In this document: piece by piece, positions 38,479 through 47,591 of the stretch | Numbering within the stretch: position 1 is the stretch's first letter | Layout: each line of letters begins with the position of its first letter | Assembly (NCBI GenBank): GCA_947494715.1 | Contig: CANLWG010000002.1 | Span: forward strand, 310,001 to 374,000 | DNA: 64,000 nucleotides | Direction of reading: 5' to 3' | Origin: an uncultured Flavobacteriaceae bacterium | Lineage (GTDB): Bacteria; Bacteroidota; Bacteroidia; Flavobacteriales; Flavobacteriaceae | The notes under the pieces: generated by a model | Database searches by the model: none | Told to the model about the DNA's origin: nothing | What the model saw: the letters and a program-made list of their open reading frames with translations, nothing else | Made by a program: the position numbers and the translations under genes

Positions 38479-41400
38479 ATGAAATTTAATGACCATCCGT
38501 ACCATTGTCCCTTGAATATTAGGGACAAAATCATTCAGTTTATGAAATGTACGACTCTCTTCCTGGTAATTCTGGCCTGTTATTCTTTTGCCGACTCGTA
38601 TGCTCAAAAAACCAAACTTGATCTTGAATTTAAAAATGCTACCATAATCCAAATAATTGAAAGCATTGAAAATCAAAGTGAGTTTATTTTTGTTTATAAT
38701 GATGAGCTCCTACCAACCTTAAAGATCCAAACAAGCAATGTTAGTCTAAAACGTGCAACCATTGATAAGGTATTGGATAGGGTATTGGACAAAAAAGGTG
38801 TTCTATATATTATAGAAGGCCGTCAAATAATTCTAAAAAAGGGAGTATTACAATCCACTAAAGTCCTCCCTGTTAATTTGGAGCAGGTAGATGTGCAAAG
38901 CGAAATTTCCGGAACCGTTACGGACAGATCTGGCGTACCCCTGCCCGGTGTAAATATTTTGGTACAGGGTACTATTTCCGGGACGCAAACGGACTTTGAT
39001 GGAAACTTTAGCATTGAGGCCAATGAAGGTGATGTGTTGATTTTTTCGTACTTAGGCATGAAAACAAAGCAAGTTACTGTTGGTACAAGTATTACAATTA
39101 ACGTAATACTCGAAGAAGACGCTGCGACACTTGATGAGGTTGTGGTAACAGCTTTAGGTATTTCCCGGGAGAAGAAAGGTTTGGGGTATGCGGTACAAGA
39201 GCTACAGGGAGACGACTTAAATGAAGCTCGCGAAAGTAATTTTGTCAATTCCCTTTCTGGAAAAGTTGCTGGTGTTAACATTACCACTTCGGGTGCTGTG
39301 GGTTCCTCCTCGCGAGTAGTTATTAGGGGGGAAAGTTCTCTAAATTTTGGAGGTAATGAACCCTTATATATTGTTGATGGCATTCCTGTAGGTAATGACG
39401 GAACCAACAATGCCACGGATGTTGATTATGGTAACAGCGCAGCCGAGATCAATCCTGCGGATGTGGAATCGCTTACTGTTTTAAAAGGACCTGCCGCCGC
39501 TGCACTTTATGGGTCTAGGGCCGCAAATGGCGCCATTGTGATAACTACGAAATCCGGAAAGGATGGTCAGGGTCTTGGAGTTACTTTTACATCCGGAACC
39601 ACAATGGAAACTATTCTAAGGCTTCCGAAATTTCAAAATGAATTTGGCGGAGGAAGAAACGGGATATTTGAAGGGTCCAATTTTGGGGCCAGTTCCTCTA
39701 TCTACCCGGATGGTCTCGAAGATGGCTATGATGAAAGTTGGGGGCCAAGGTTGGATGTCGGTACATTGGAAAGACAATTTCATTCCCCTACTTTGGGAAG
39801 AATGCGAGGTGGTGATGTGGCCAACCCAAATAGAGGGGAGGTAATACCTACACCCTGGATATCGCGACCCGATAATATTAAAGACTTTTTTAATACCGGG
39901 TATTCCATTTTCAACAATATAGCGGTGACAGGGTCTAATGACAGAGGCAATTTTAGGCTCTCCTACACCAATCTTGATCAAACAGGGACCATTCCAAATA
40001 ATGATTTAGAGCGAAACACGATTGCCTTTAAATCCAGTTACAGACTATCCGATAAATTCAGTGTAAATGCCGCCATGAGTTATATCAACACAAAAAGTAG
40101 TAACAGACCTGAAACAGGTTATGGCAGGCGCTCTATTATGTATTTTATGAACTGGTCTGTTCGGAATATGGATATCGATGCCTTAAGGGACTATTGGCAA
40201 GAGGGTTTTGAAGGTACGCGTCAGTTCCAATACAACTATGGAGAAAATCACAACAATCCATTCTTTTACCAGTTTGAGAACACTAGGGCCCAGGATAAGA
40301 ACCGCCTTTTTGGAAATGTAAGCCTTACCTATGATTTTTCCGACCATTTCTCTATTATCGCAAGGGGGGGCACGGATCTTTTCAATGATTTTAGGCCTAT
40401 GAGATGGGCTCCAAGTACTGTGGGGCAGGAATTAGGAGCGTACAGGGAAGTTACAAGATATTTTGAGGAGAACAATTTTGACTTTTTGTTACGCTATAAA
40501 AATAAAATTGGTGACAAGTTCAACTATGTGATTTCCGGTGGTGGAAACCATATGAAAAGAAATCAAAGGCTTAGATCTATAGAAGCTCCCCAATTGTTGA
40601 TTCCCGGTATTTATTCCATTGCCAATAGTGCCGCAGATGTATTGACTGCGTCTAACGACAGCGAAAAAGTAATCAACAGTTTGTACGCTTTTACAAATTT
40701 TGACTATGACAATACATTTTTTGTAGATATAACGGCAAGAAATGATTGGTCCAGTACGCTTCCGGCCAAGAATAATTCTTATTTCTATCCTTCAATTTCC
40801 TTCAGCACATTGGTGGACCAACTTTTGCCCATGCCCGAATGGGTATCTCTGGCCAAATTAAGATTGGGGGCTGCACAGGTAGGTAGCGATACAGATCCCT
40901 ATAGTCTAAATAACACCTTCGGGTTTGCGGGAACATGGGGGTCTAATTCTTCACTAAGAAGTGATGATTCGTTGTTAAACAACAATTTAAAACCAGAGAC
41001 GGTTACCACTTATGAAATTGGTGCGGATATAAGACTCTTCAATAACAGGCTTGGCCTGGACGTAACTTACTATGATACACGGTCTAAGGATCAAATTATT
41101 CAGGTCCCCCTGGCAGCTTCAACAAGTTATAGAGACCGGGTGATCAATGCGGGAGAGATTCAAAATAGAGGTTTTGAAGTAATGTTGAACGCAACACCCA
41201 TAGAATTCGAAAATGGATTTAAATGGAGCACTTTTATCAACTATTCGCAAAACGAAGGAAAGGTGCTGGAACTTGCTGATGGCATTACTGCAATTATCCA
41301 GCAGGATCCCGGTGAAGACGGATCGATTCAAGCTAGAATTGGCGAAGAAATGGGTGCTATTTGGGGTCCGGGTTACCAACGCGTTGAAAGCGGTCCCATG

Positions 41401-42069
41401 CAAGGCGAAATAATTATATTCGATAACGGACGGCCCAGGGCAACTTCCGAGCAAATCTATCTTGGAAATTTTAATCCAGATTGGCAAGGGAGTTGGGGCA
41501 ATACCTTTTCGTACAAGAATCTTAGCCTATCGGTCTTGGTAGATGTTCGTTGGGGCGGAGAGTTTATTTCCAGGTTTTTCAACAAGGGTGTAGGAGCCGG
41601 GCAGTTGATAGAAACTCGGGTAGGAAGATCGGCAAGGGAAATAGGTAAAGAATACGATGACCCATATTATAAGGTAGGGGCCGCACAATTACCCGATGGC
41701 ACTTACATACCCAACTCAACAAGTACGGACGGCACCTTCAGTGAAGGGGTTTATGGTACAGATGCACGCCAATTCCATAAATCCATAGATCACATCAGTG
41801 AGGCCCAATTATTCGATGCCACTTTCGCAAAACTTCGTGAATTAAGGTTTGGATATCAATTTCCGAATGAATGGTTTAAAGGACTTATAAGGGATGTTCA
41901 ATTCTCTATAGTCGGTCGGAACCTCTTCTTGTGGACCCCTGATAGCAACCAACACTTTGACCCAGAAGTGGCGACCGCAACAGATGGTGGTGGTTTGATC
42001 CCGGGTTTTGAGAACATGAGCCTTCCATCTACAAGGAGTGTTGGTTTCAACTTAAACATGAAATTCTAA
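38479..42069 (+). CDS. SusC/RagA-family TonB-dependent transporter with STN signalling domain
   Basis: A 1196-residue outer-membrane transporter. Order: signal peptide (ending DSYAQ, about 43), STN domain (LDLEFKNATIIQIIESIENQ onwards, about 47-105), carboxypeptidase-regulatory-like domain (SEISGTVTDRSGVPLPGVNI, about 140-215), plug (VVVTALGISREKKGLGYAVQ; YIVDGIPVGNDG; ALYGSRAANGAIVITTKSG) and a barrel ending in VGFNLNMKF. The STN domain fits signalling to the FecR/ECF pair upstream. It closely resembles in layout the SusC at 60610-64000. Its substrate is not shown by any neighbouring enzyme. Confidence 0.95.
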   Translation: MKFNDHPYHCPLNIRDKIIQFMKCTTLFLVILACYSFADSYAQKTKLDLEFKNATIIQIIESIENQSEFIFVYNDELLPTLKIQTSNVSLKRATIDKVLDRVLDKKGVLYIIEGRQIILKKGVLQSTKVLPVNLEQVDVQSEISGTVTDRSGVPLPGVNILVQGTISGTQTDFDGNFSIEANEGDVLIFSYLGMKTKQVTVGTSITINVILEEDAATLDEVVVTALGISREKKGLGYAVQELQGDDLNEARESNFVNSLSGKVAGVNITTSGAVGSSSRVVIRGESSLNFGGNEPLYIVDGIPVGNDGTNNATDVDYGNSAAEINPADVESLTVLKGPAAAALYGSRAANGAIVITTKSGKDGQGLGVTFTSGTTMETILRLPKFQNEFGGGRNGIFEGSNFGASSSIYPDGLEDGYDESWGPRLDVGTLERQFHSPTLGRMRGGDVANPNRGEVIPTPWISRPDNIKDFFNTGYSIFNNIAVTGSNDRGNFRLSYTNLDQTGTIPNNDLERNTIAFKSSYRLSDKFSVNAAMSYINTKSSNRPETGYGRRSIMYFMNWSVRNMDIDALRDYWQEGFEGTRQFQYNYGENHNNPFFYQFENTRAQDKNRLFGNVSLTYDFSDHFSIIARGGTDLFNDFRPMRWAPSTVGQELGAYREVTRYFEENNFDFLLRYKNKIGDKFNYVISGGGNHMKRNQRLRSIEAPQLLIPGIYSIANSAADVLTASNDSEKVINSLYAFTNFDYDNTFFVDITARNDWSSTLPAKNNSYFYPSISFSTLVDQLLPMPEWVSLAKLRLGAAQVGSDTDPYSLNNTFGFAGTWGSNSSLRSDDSLLNNNLKPETVTTYEIGADIRLFNNRLGLDVTYYDTRSKDQIIQVPLAASTSYRDRVINAGEIQNRGFEVMLNATPIEFENGFKWSTFINYSQNEGKVLELADGITAIIQQDPGEDGSIQARIGEEMGAIWGPGYQRVESGPMQGEIIIFDNGRPRATSEQIYLGNFNPDWQGSWGNTFSYKNLSLSVLVDVRWGGEFISRFFNKGVGAGQLIETRVGRSAREIGKEYDDPYYKVGAAQLPDGTYIPNSTSTDGTFSEGVYGTDARQFHKSIDHISEAQLFDATFAKLRELRFGYQFPNEWFKGLIRDVQFSIVGRNLFLWTPDSNQHFDPEVATATDGGGLIPGFENMSLPSTRSVGFNLNMKF

Positions 42070-42087
42070 TACTAAAAAGATATTATA

Positions 42088-43617
42088 ATGAAAAAGGTAT
42101 ATAAATTTTTAATTTTAGGATTATGCGCATTGTTCATAACCATTTCGTGTACGGATAATTTTGAGGATATCAATACAAATCCCAATGCCCCCGATAGAAT
42201 AGAAGATCCGTCCCTATTACTGGCTGAGATTATCAAGAACCTCGCAAATGAAAATTGGGACAACTCCTTTGATCGGGGCGCGATTATTTCAGATCAAATA
42301 TCCAACTTCTTTGTAAGTTCTTTTGCCGATTTTGCCAGAGCCGAAGTAGGCAGGTTCGGGTGGGATTTTTACGAAACGTTAAAGGATGTCGATTTTATGA
42401 TCGCCACTGCTGAAGAGCAAGGGCTCCAAAATTATGTAGGCATCGGATTGGTACTTAGGGCTTGGATGTTTCAAAACATAACGGATAACTTTGGCCCTAT
42501 TCCCTATAGTGAGGCAGGACGTGCTAGGGAAGATATCAATTTTCCAAAGTACGATTCGCAAGAAGCGGTTTATGCCGGAATTCTGGGCGAACTGGAAACC
42601 GCCAACAGTATCTTGGGTAGTACAACGGAAGCCGTACAGGCCGATAATCTATATGCCGGCGATGTACAAAACTGGAGGAAATTTGCAAACGGACTTCGTC
42701 TTCGAATATTGTTGCGACAGTCTGATAGGAAGGATCCCGCCGCAGAGATGCAAAGAATAGTCGGTAACCCTACCGCCTATCCCCTGTTTACTTCGCACTT
42801 GGACCAAGCGGCCCTTCAATATTTGGAGGAAACACCCAACGAACATCCAGCTTACACGGGAAATGTAAGTGATTTTTCGTCTTCGTCCTCCACCAGATTG
42901 GCACTCAATATGGAAGGCATTCTAAAATCAATGGATGATCCTCGTATAGCCGCTTTTGCGTTGCCCACATCGGCCACTATCGACACCCCGAACCCAGAGT
43001 ACTTTGGAGTGCCAAATGGAATTTCGGATATATCAGGTTTTAATGGTGGCCCGGCAAATCAATCGCTTATGGGCTTGTTGTTTGCTCCAAGACAGTACGA
43101 TACCGAGGTGGTATCCCCCAATGCGGCACAAAGCGTTTTTATGCCCTATTCCGAGGTGCAGTTCATACTTGCCGAAGCTAGGGAAAAAGGTTATATCACC
43201 ACAGGAGATGCAGAGACATACTATTTTAATGGTATCCGAGATCAATTTGAGTATTACGCAAGCCGGATTCCCGATAATTTTGGGGTACCATCGGCAGCAC
43301 AACTGATACCTGATCCCAGCTACTACAGTCAAAATACCGTTGCCTATACCGGAACCCAGGAAGAAAAGCTGAACAAGATATATACCCAAAAATGGCTATC
43401 GTTGTTTTTGGTCGGTTTTGAAGCATGGTCAGAATGGAGAAGAGTTGGTGTACCGAGCATAACGGCCGGAGACGATTCTATCGGGTTTGTTCCGGTTAGG
43501 TATGTGTATCCCGCGGATGAACAAACGGTAAACTCGGACAACTACCAAGAAGCTGTAAATATGCTTGGCGGAGAGGGAGACCTAATTTCAACCCGGGTTT
43601 GGTGGGATGTTGACTAA
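42088..43617 (+). CDS. SusD-like outer-membrane lipoprotein
   Basis: A 509-residue lipoprotein (signal ending TISC, Cys21) of the SusD-like family, 18 bp after its SusC partner. It begins TDNFEDINTNPNAPDRIEDP and ends TRVWWDVD. Shared with the SusD at 59027: a start of the type FE(D/T)IN.NPN, MKSWI/LRAWMFQNITDNFGPIPYSEA-like helices, NWRKFANGLRLRILLRQSD, SYSELQFILAEAREKG-like and WLSLFLVGFEAWSEWRR-like segments. The two SusD proteins are clearly paralogues, unlike the RagB-type SusD at 23796. Confidence 0.93.
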   Translation: MKKVYKFLILGLCALFITISCTDNFEDINTNPNAPDRIEDPSLLLAEIIKNLANENWDNSFDRGAIISDQISNFFVSSFADFARAEVGRFGWDFYETLKDVDFMIATAEEQGLQNYVGIGLVLRAWMFQNITDNFGPIPYSEAGRAREDINFPKYDSQEAVYAGILGELETANSILGSTTEAVQADNLYAGDVQNWRKFANGLRLRILLRQSDRKDPAAEMQRIVGNPTAYPLFTSHLDQAALQYLEETPNEHPAYTGNVSDFSSSSSTRLALNMEGILKSMDDPRIAAFALPTSATIDTPNPEYFGVPNGISDISGFNGGPANQSLMGLLFAPRQYDTEVVSPNAAQSVFMPYSEVQFILAEAREKGYITTGDAETYYFNGIRDQFEYYASRIPDNFGVPSAAQLIPDPSYYSQNTVAYTGTQEEKLNKIYTQKWLSLFLVGFEAWSEWRRVGVPSITAGDDSIGFVPVRYVYPADEQTVNSDNYQEAVNMLGGEGDLISTRVWWDVD

Positions 43618-43649
43618 TTAAATCGAATAAAAAAATTAATACAGATACA

Positions 43650-45206
43650 ATGAAAACTAAAAAAAATAAAACATTTTACTATTATATGGCCGCCTCTTTT
43701 CTAGTAACACTTGGCCTTGTCATTTCTTGTTCAGACGATGATGATCTTGTAGGGGATATTGTGAATCCCTATGTAGTAAGTTACAACCCAGTTTCTGGTG
43801 TTAGCGGTGTAGATTTAAGCAGCAATTTGGTATTGACATTCGATGATATCGTTGAAAAAGGGACAGGGAATATCACTATCACCACGGATTTGCCAGAAGG
43901 CACGCAGGTTATCGATGTTAATTCAGACCAGGTGGAAATCAGTAATGTTGGTAGAATAATGACCATCAACCCCCAAGACTTTTTGTCCGGAAGAAATTAC
44001 CAGGTAGTAATAGATGCGGGAATTGTCAAGGACACCGCAGGGAATCTGTTTTTTGGAATGCCCGATAACGAAGAGTGGACTTTTACTTCCGGTGGTAACC
44101 CAGGCGATTTGGATGCTCCTGAAATTGCGGAACTTATCCCTGCGGATGATGCCACCGATGCGACCGTATCCTCCATTGCCCTAAACTTCAATGAAGATGT
44201 TAAGGTGGGCACAGGTGAAATTACTGTGTATGAAAGCGGGGGAACTGCTGTTGCAACTATAGATGTTGAAGGAGAATTTGTGACAATCGATGGACCTGCA
44301 CTTTCTGTAGCCTTATCTAGCAGTCTTGCTTTTGGCGGAGATTTTTATGTCCAAATCGCAGATGGGGCTATAAAAGATATCGCCGGAAATAACTTCCCAG
44401 GTATCTCGGACGACACCTCTTGGAATTTCACGACAACACCGGGTAGTGGTACGGAATTAGTTGTTCATTTACCTCTTGATACGGACATGGGAGATATCAG
44501 TGGAAACAAGTTTGATGCTGTTTTGGGTGCTACGGCAACCGTGGATGTTGAATTTGTCACCGATGCAGAGAGAGGACAAGTAATACACTTTGCCTCTGGT
44601 TCCTATGCCTCACTTCCAAAGCACAATTTATTGAGACCTTCTGGTTCGCAAGATTTCAGTGTTAATTTTTGGGTAAAACAAGATGTTGCAATTGGATCAG
44701 ATCCCGCCCTCTTAGGAAATAGTGACTGGGGTGGTGGATCAAATCAAGGTTGGGTCTTAGCCATTGATGGTGCTGATTCATATGTTCCTGGACCAGGTGA
44801 TGACGAAGATGGTTGGACCATAAATCTTGCAAATGGTAGTGAGAGAATGGATTGGGAAGGCGGTAGAACGGACACTCCTGGTGAAGCCCCAAATTTAGCT
44901 GACGGCGCATGGCATATGGTTACTATGGTAATCGATCAAACCAACAAGGAGTTAAGGGTGTATGCTGATGGGGTAGAATATAGTCAGTCGGATAATCTTC
45001 CAGGTACCCGTGATCTAAATACGCTATTAGGCGGAGCAATGTATGATGAAGTTAACGATTATTCTTTTAATTTATGGGAAGATGGTAGCGGAGTCTATAA
45101 TGCAGGTAGTGACACCCGTTCTCAGTTAGATGGATTTATGGACGAAGTGAAATATTATAACAAAGCACTTACCGTTGATGAAATCACGGCTTTGTTAAGT
45201 GAGTAA
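43650..45206 (+). CDS. Surface lipoprotein with two Ig-like (Big_5) domains and a LamG-type domain
   Basis: A 518-residue lipoprotein (signal ending LVISC, Cys27, then acidic SDDDDL, a Bacteroidota surface-export-like signal). Two Big_5/SbsA-type Ig-like domains follow (NPYVVSYNPVSGVSGVDLSS about 38-150; APEIAELIPADDATDATVSS about 155-265), then a concanavalin/LamG domain (ELVVHLPLDTDMGDISGNKF about 270 to the end). No catalytic motif is visible. As third gene after susC and susD it is probably a surface glycan-binding protein that presents the ligand to the transporter. Big_5 plus LamG proteins are variable, so ligand type is unknown. Confidence 0.85.
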   Translation: MKTKKNKTFYYYMAASFLVTLGLVISCSDDDDLVGDIVNPYVVSYNPVSGVSGVDLSSNLVLTFDDIVEKGTGNITITTDLPEGTQVIDVNSDQVEISNVGRIMTINPQDFLSGRNYQVVIDAGIVKDTAGNLFFGMPDNEEWTFTSGGNPGDLDAPEIAELIPADDATDATVSSIALNFNEDVKVGTGEITVYESGGTAVATIDVEGEFVTIDGPALSVALSSSLAFGGDFYVQIADGAIKDIAGNNFPGISDDTSWNFTTTPGSGTELVVHLPLDTDMGDISGNKFDAVLGATATVDVEFVTDAERGQVIHFASGSYASLPKHNLLRPSGSQDFSVNFWVKQDVAIGSDPALLGNSDWGGGSNQGWVLAIDGADSYVPGPGDDEDGWTINLANGSERMDWEGGRTDTPGEAPNLADGAWHMVTMVIDQTNKELRVYADGVEYSQSDNLPGTRDLNTLLGGAMYDEVNDYSFNLWEDGSGVYNAGSDTRSQLDGFMDEVKYYNKALTVDEITALLSE

Positions 45207-45646
45207 AGACCGAAGCTCAATACGGAAATTGTTGTATTGACATACCGGTTGACAAAAATGAGGTTTCTGCTTGTTGAGTTAGTTTTTTTGAATTAGACTA
45301 AATTGCCCTGTGCAATACAGGGCGTTTAGTTTGATTTGTATTCGATCTCCGAGCTAGAAGCCTTATTTTTAAATACAGTTGAAAAACAGTTATACATAAG
45401 GAAAAGACAATACCAAGGGAGCAGGGAGATAACAACTCCACCCAAAACAGAAAGATATATCCCAAAAATTTGGATGAAGAAACCAAATACCGGATTGAAG
45501 AAGATTCAAAGTATTTTCTTCACCAGGTACTTTCCACTCCTATTATCCCTTCTCGGCTATCGTCTTTGTCGATCTTGGTCAAATATTCTTGCCACCAACA
45601 AGGAGCACGGGAAACGTTCCCGTGGTTTTGTAGCATTACATGTTGC
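45207..45646. other. Convergent intergenic region with terminator and palindrome
   Basis: This 440-bp gap lies between converging genes. It contains a terminator-like hairpin at 45305-45323 and a perfect inverted repeat CACGGGAA-ACG-TTCCCGTG at 45606-45624. A 38-codon minus-strand frame (45520-45636) reads protein-like (it contains YLTKIDKDDSREGIIG) but overlaps the palindrome and matches nothing I know. It may be a decayed gene fragment. Confidence 0.45.
45305..45323 (+). terminator. Intrinsic terminator-like hairpin after the LamG lipoprotein gene
   Basis: Arms GCCCTGT and ACAGGGC enclose a GCAAT loop, followed by GTTTAGTTTGATTTG. It lies 99 bp after the stop codon of the LamG lipoprotein gene and would end the susCD-lipoprotein transcript. 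Confidence 0.55.
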
Positions 45647-46645
45647 TTACTGTTGATTTTTATTTTGGAGGCGCGGGTCTTTTGATTTAATGATAACCCG
45701 CCTATTTTCTATTACTTCCGAACATCGCTCCAAGGTCTCCAGTTCAAGTCGGTTCATAGCTTCCTTTGTATAAAATGTCAGGTGGGGCAAAAGCATTACA
45801 TTTTCCATTTGATAAAGCTTTTTTAAAGGATGGTCAGATTGATTCAAGGGTTCCGTACTGAAGACATCAAGGCCGACCCCGGCTATCTGCTTCCTCTCCA
45901 AGGCATCTAAAAGTGCCATTTCGTCGATCAAGGCCCCTCTGGCGGAATTAATGATGATCGCCGTCTTCTTCATCACCGATAATTCATTTTTGCCTATGAT
46001 GTGCCTGGTATCCCCATTTAAAACCGCATGTAGGGAGATGAAATCGGAAGCTTTGATTAAGTCTGTGAGGCTATCATATTTTTCAATCCCATGTACGGCC
46101 AATTCTTCCTTGGTTTTCCGTGGGTCATAGCCTATAACTCTTGCCCTAAAGCCCAAGCCCGCCATTCTGGCCATACTTGTCCCGATTTTTCCACACCCTA
46201 TTATACCGAGCGTTTTTTCCGCAATATCAAGTCCAAGCCATTCTCGATTTGGCCATACCCAAGCCTTGTCTTTCATTTGCCTTTGTAATATCGGCAGTTT
46301 TTTCGCAAGGGCGATAAGCATGGCAAATGCCCCTTCCGCGACCGTCTCTTCAGCATACTCGGGGATATTCACCACTACTATTCCACGTGCATGTGCCGCA
46401 GGTATATCTATCGCATCTATTCCTACACCATATTTTATTATTGCTTTGAGCCTCCCTGCCGCATCGATGATTTTCTTCGTAACAGGTGTGTAACACATTA
46501 ACAGAATATCGCAATCCTCTATTTCTTTGGCCAGTCTATCTTCAGGCACCCCGTCAGGGAGCAATACCAGATAGTGCCCGCTTTCTCTAAGCGTTTTATC
46601 TACAAGTGGAGTCTCAAGCTCCATATCGGTTCTGATTATCTTCAT
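45647..46645 (-). CDS. D-isomer-specific 2-hydroxyacid dehydrogenase
   Basis: An NAD-dependent oxidoreductase of 332 residues, in the size range of phosphoglycerate and glyoxylate/hydroxypyruvate reductases. The Rossmann motif is LGIIGCGKIGTSMARMAGLG near 144. Catalytic residues are in INSARGALIDE (Arg), GVGLDVFSTEPL (Glu) and LLPHLTFYTKEAM (His). It is last in the ethanolamine-type cluster, separated from the amidotransferase gene by 136 bp that includes a small hairpin (46747-46763). It may handle glyoxylate or another two-carbon product from glycine, but this is a guess; the family acts on many 2-ketoacids. Confidence 0.88.
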   Translation of the reverse strand: MKIIRTDMELETPLVDKTLRESGHYLVLLPDGVPEDRLAKEIEDCDILLMCYTPVTKKIIDAAGRLKAIIKYGVGIDAIDIPAAHARGIVVVNIPEYAEETVAEGAFAMLIALAKKLPILQRQMKDKAWVWPNREWLGLDIAEKTLGIIGCGKIGTSMARMAGLGFRARVIGYDPRKTKEELAVHGIEKYDSLTDLIKASDFISLHAVLNGDTRHIIGKNELSVMKKTAIIINSARGALIDEMALLDALERKQIAGVGLDVFSTEPLNQSDHPLKKLYQMENVMLLPHLTFYTKEAMNRLELETLERCSEVIENRRVIIKSKDPRLQNKNQQ

Positions 46646-46781
46646 TCTGTTTGATTATTTACAATGTCCAAGCCATGACCAAAAGGGGTGAAAAGGATTC
46701 GACTTTCGTTAAGCACATAGCCAAAACTTTTTTGTTTTTGCCCGCCCGTACCCAACAGGTACGCCCGGAAGTATCTTTTCA

Positions 46782-47591
46782 TTAATTATAACCATCGTTC
46801 ATAGCTATATATCTTAACCAAGCCATTATTTCCTGGGTATGTAGCTGATAGTTTATTATTTCTTGTGGCAATCCCTTTTGTTCAGTTAGTCCAACGGCAA
46901 ATTTCTCAACTTCGGTTACCGTAGCAAAACGACCACTATCTATCAGTTTTTTTGACAAAAAGGAAGTGATTAACGCCATATCCGAAGTTTTGAATTCTGG
47001 GTGGTATTGCACCCCAAAAAATAGGGCATTCTTATACCTAAAAGTCATGGCCTGCACTTTTGAATGTGGGTTGCTTGCCAAAACTTGGGCGTTTTCAGGT
47101 AGTTTTGTTATTTCATCAAAATGTATGCAAAGTGCTGAATAGCCCGAATTTCTGTTGGCAAAAAAAGGGTTCACCTTGCCAAGTTCGGTAAGCTCAATAG
47201 GCTTCGATATACCAAATTCCAAGCCATTGCCGCCCAGTGCCACTTTTCCTCCGGATACTACGGTGGCTACCTGCATACCCCAACAACTTCCATAAAAAGG
47301 CACTCCGCTCTCGAATATGGTCTCCGCAAAGGTCAATTGGCGATTTACATCGGGAATATCCTCCAAAACACTCAAAGAGCTACCGGTCCAAAGAACGCCG
47401 TCATATTCCTTTAACTGCGAAATAGAAGGCAGGTTTTTGCCTTTATCCGTGGGGAAGGCTATGTGTGTTCTTGCTTTTGGTACAAGAAATCTCAACATTT
47501 CCTTAAAAGTTATATGATAGGGTTTTATTCCATAACCCTCCCTTTCTTTCCGGGTCACTTCATTGTTTCCTTCAACTATTAATAACTTCAC
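46782..47591 (-). CDS. Class I glutamine amidotransferase-like hydrolase, probable gamma-glutamyl amide hydrolase
   Basis: A 269-residue GuaA-type amidotransferase domain protein without a synthase partner domain. The nucleophile elbow is YGSCWGMQVAT near 100 (Cys), and the His-Glu pair is in FGVQYHPEF near 195. Its ATG overlaps the TGA of the alcohol dehydrogenase gene by four bases, so translation is coupled. In gamma-glutamylated amine pathways a stand-alone class I enzyme of this fold (PuuD is one) releases glutamate at the end. Here the expected substrate would be gamma-glutamylglycine. That role is inferred from the operon. Confidence 0.82.
   Translation of the reverse strand: MKLLIVEGNNEVTRKEREGYGIKPYHITFKEMLRFLVPKARTHIAFPTDKGKNLPSISQLKEYDGVLWTGSSLSVLEDIPDVNRQLTFAETIFESGVPFYGSCWGMQVATVVSGGKVALGGNGLEFGISKPIELTELGKVNPFFANRNSGYSALCIHFDEITKLPENAQVLASNPHSKVQAMTFRYKNALFFGVQYHPEFKTSDMALITSFLSKKLIDSGRFATVTEVEKFAVGLTEQKGLPQEIINYQLHTQEIMAWLRYIAMNDGYN

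Noticed and set aside
45606-45624. Palindrome CACGGGAA-ACG-TTCCCGTG as another LacI-type operator
   Set aside because: It lies between converging genes with no start codon nearby and differs from the three operators; a terminator stem or chance palindrome is likelier.
45520-45636. 38-codon minus-strand frame as a small protein gene
   Set aside because: The sequence looks protein-like, but it overlaps the palindrome and has no recognisable family or start signal; it may be a decayed remnant.
46747-46763. Hairpin CGTACC-CAACA-GGTACG as an intrinsic terminator after the amidotransferase gene
   Set aside because: In the direction of transcription the stem is followed by an A-rich, not U-rich, tract, and the stem is only six bases.
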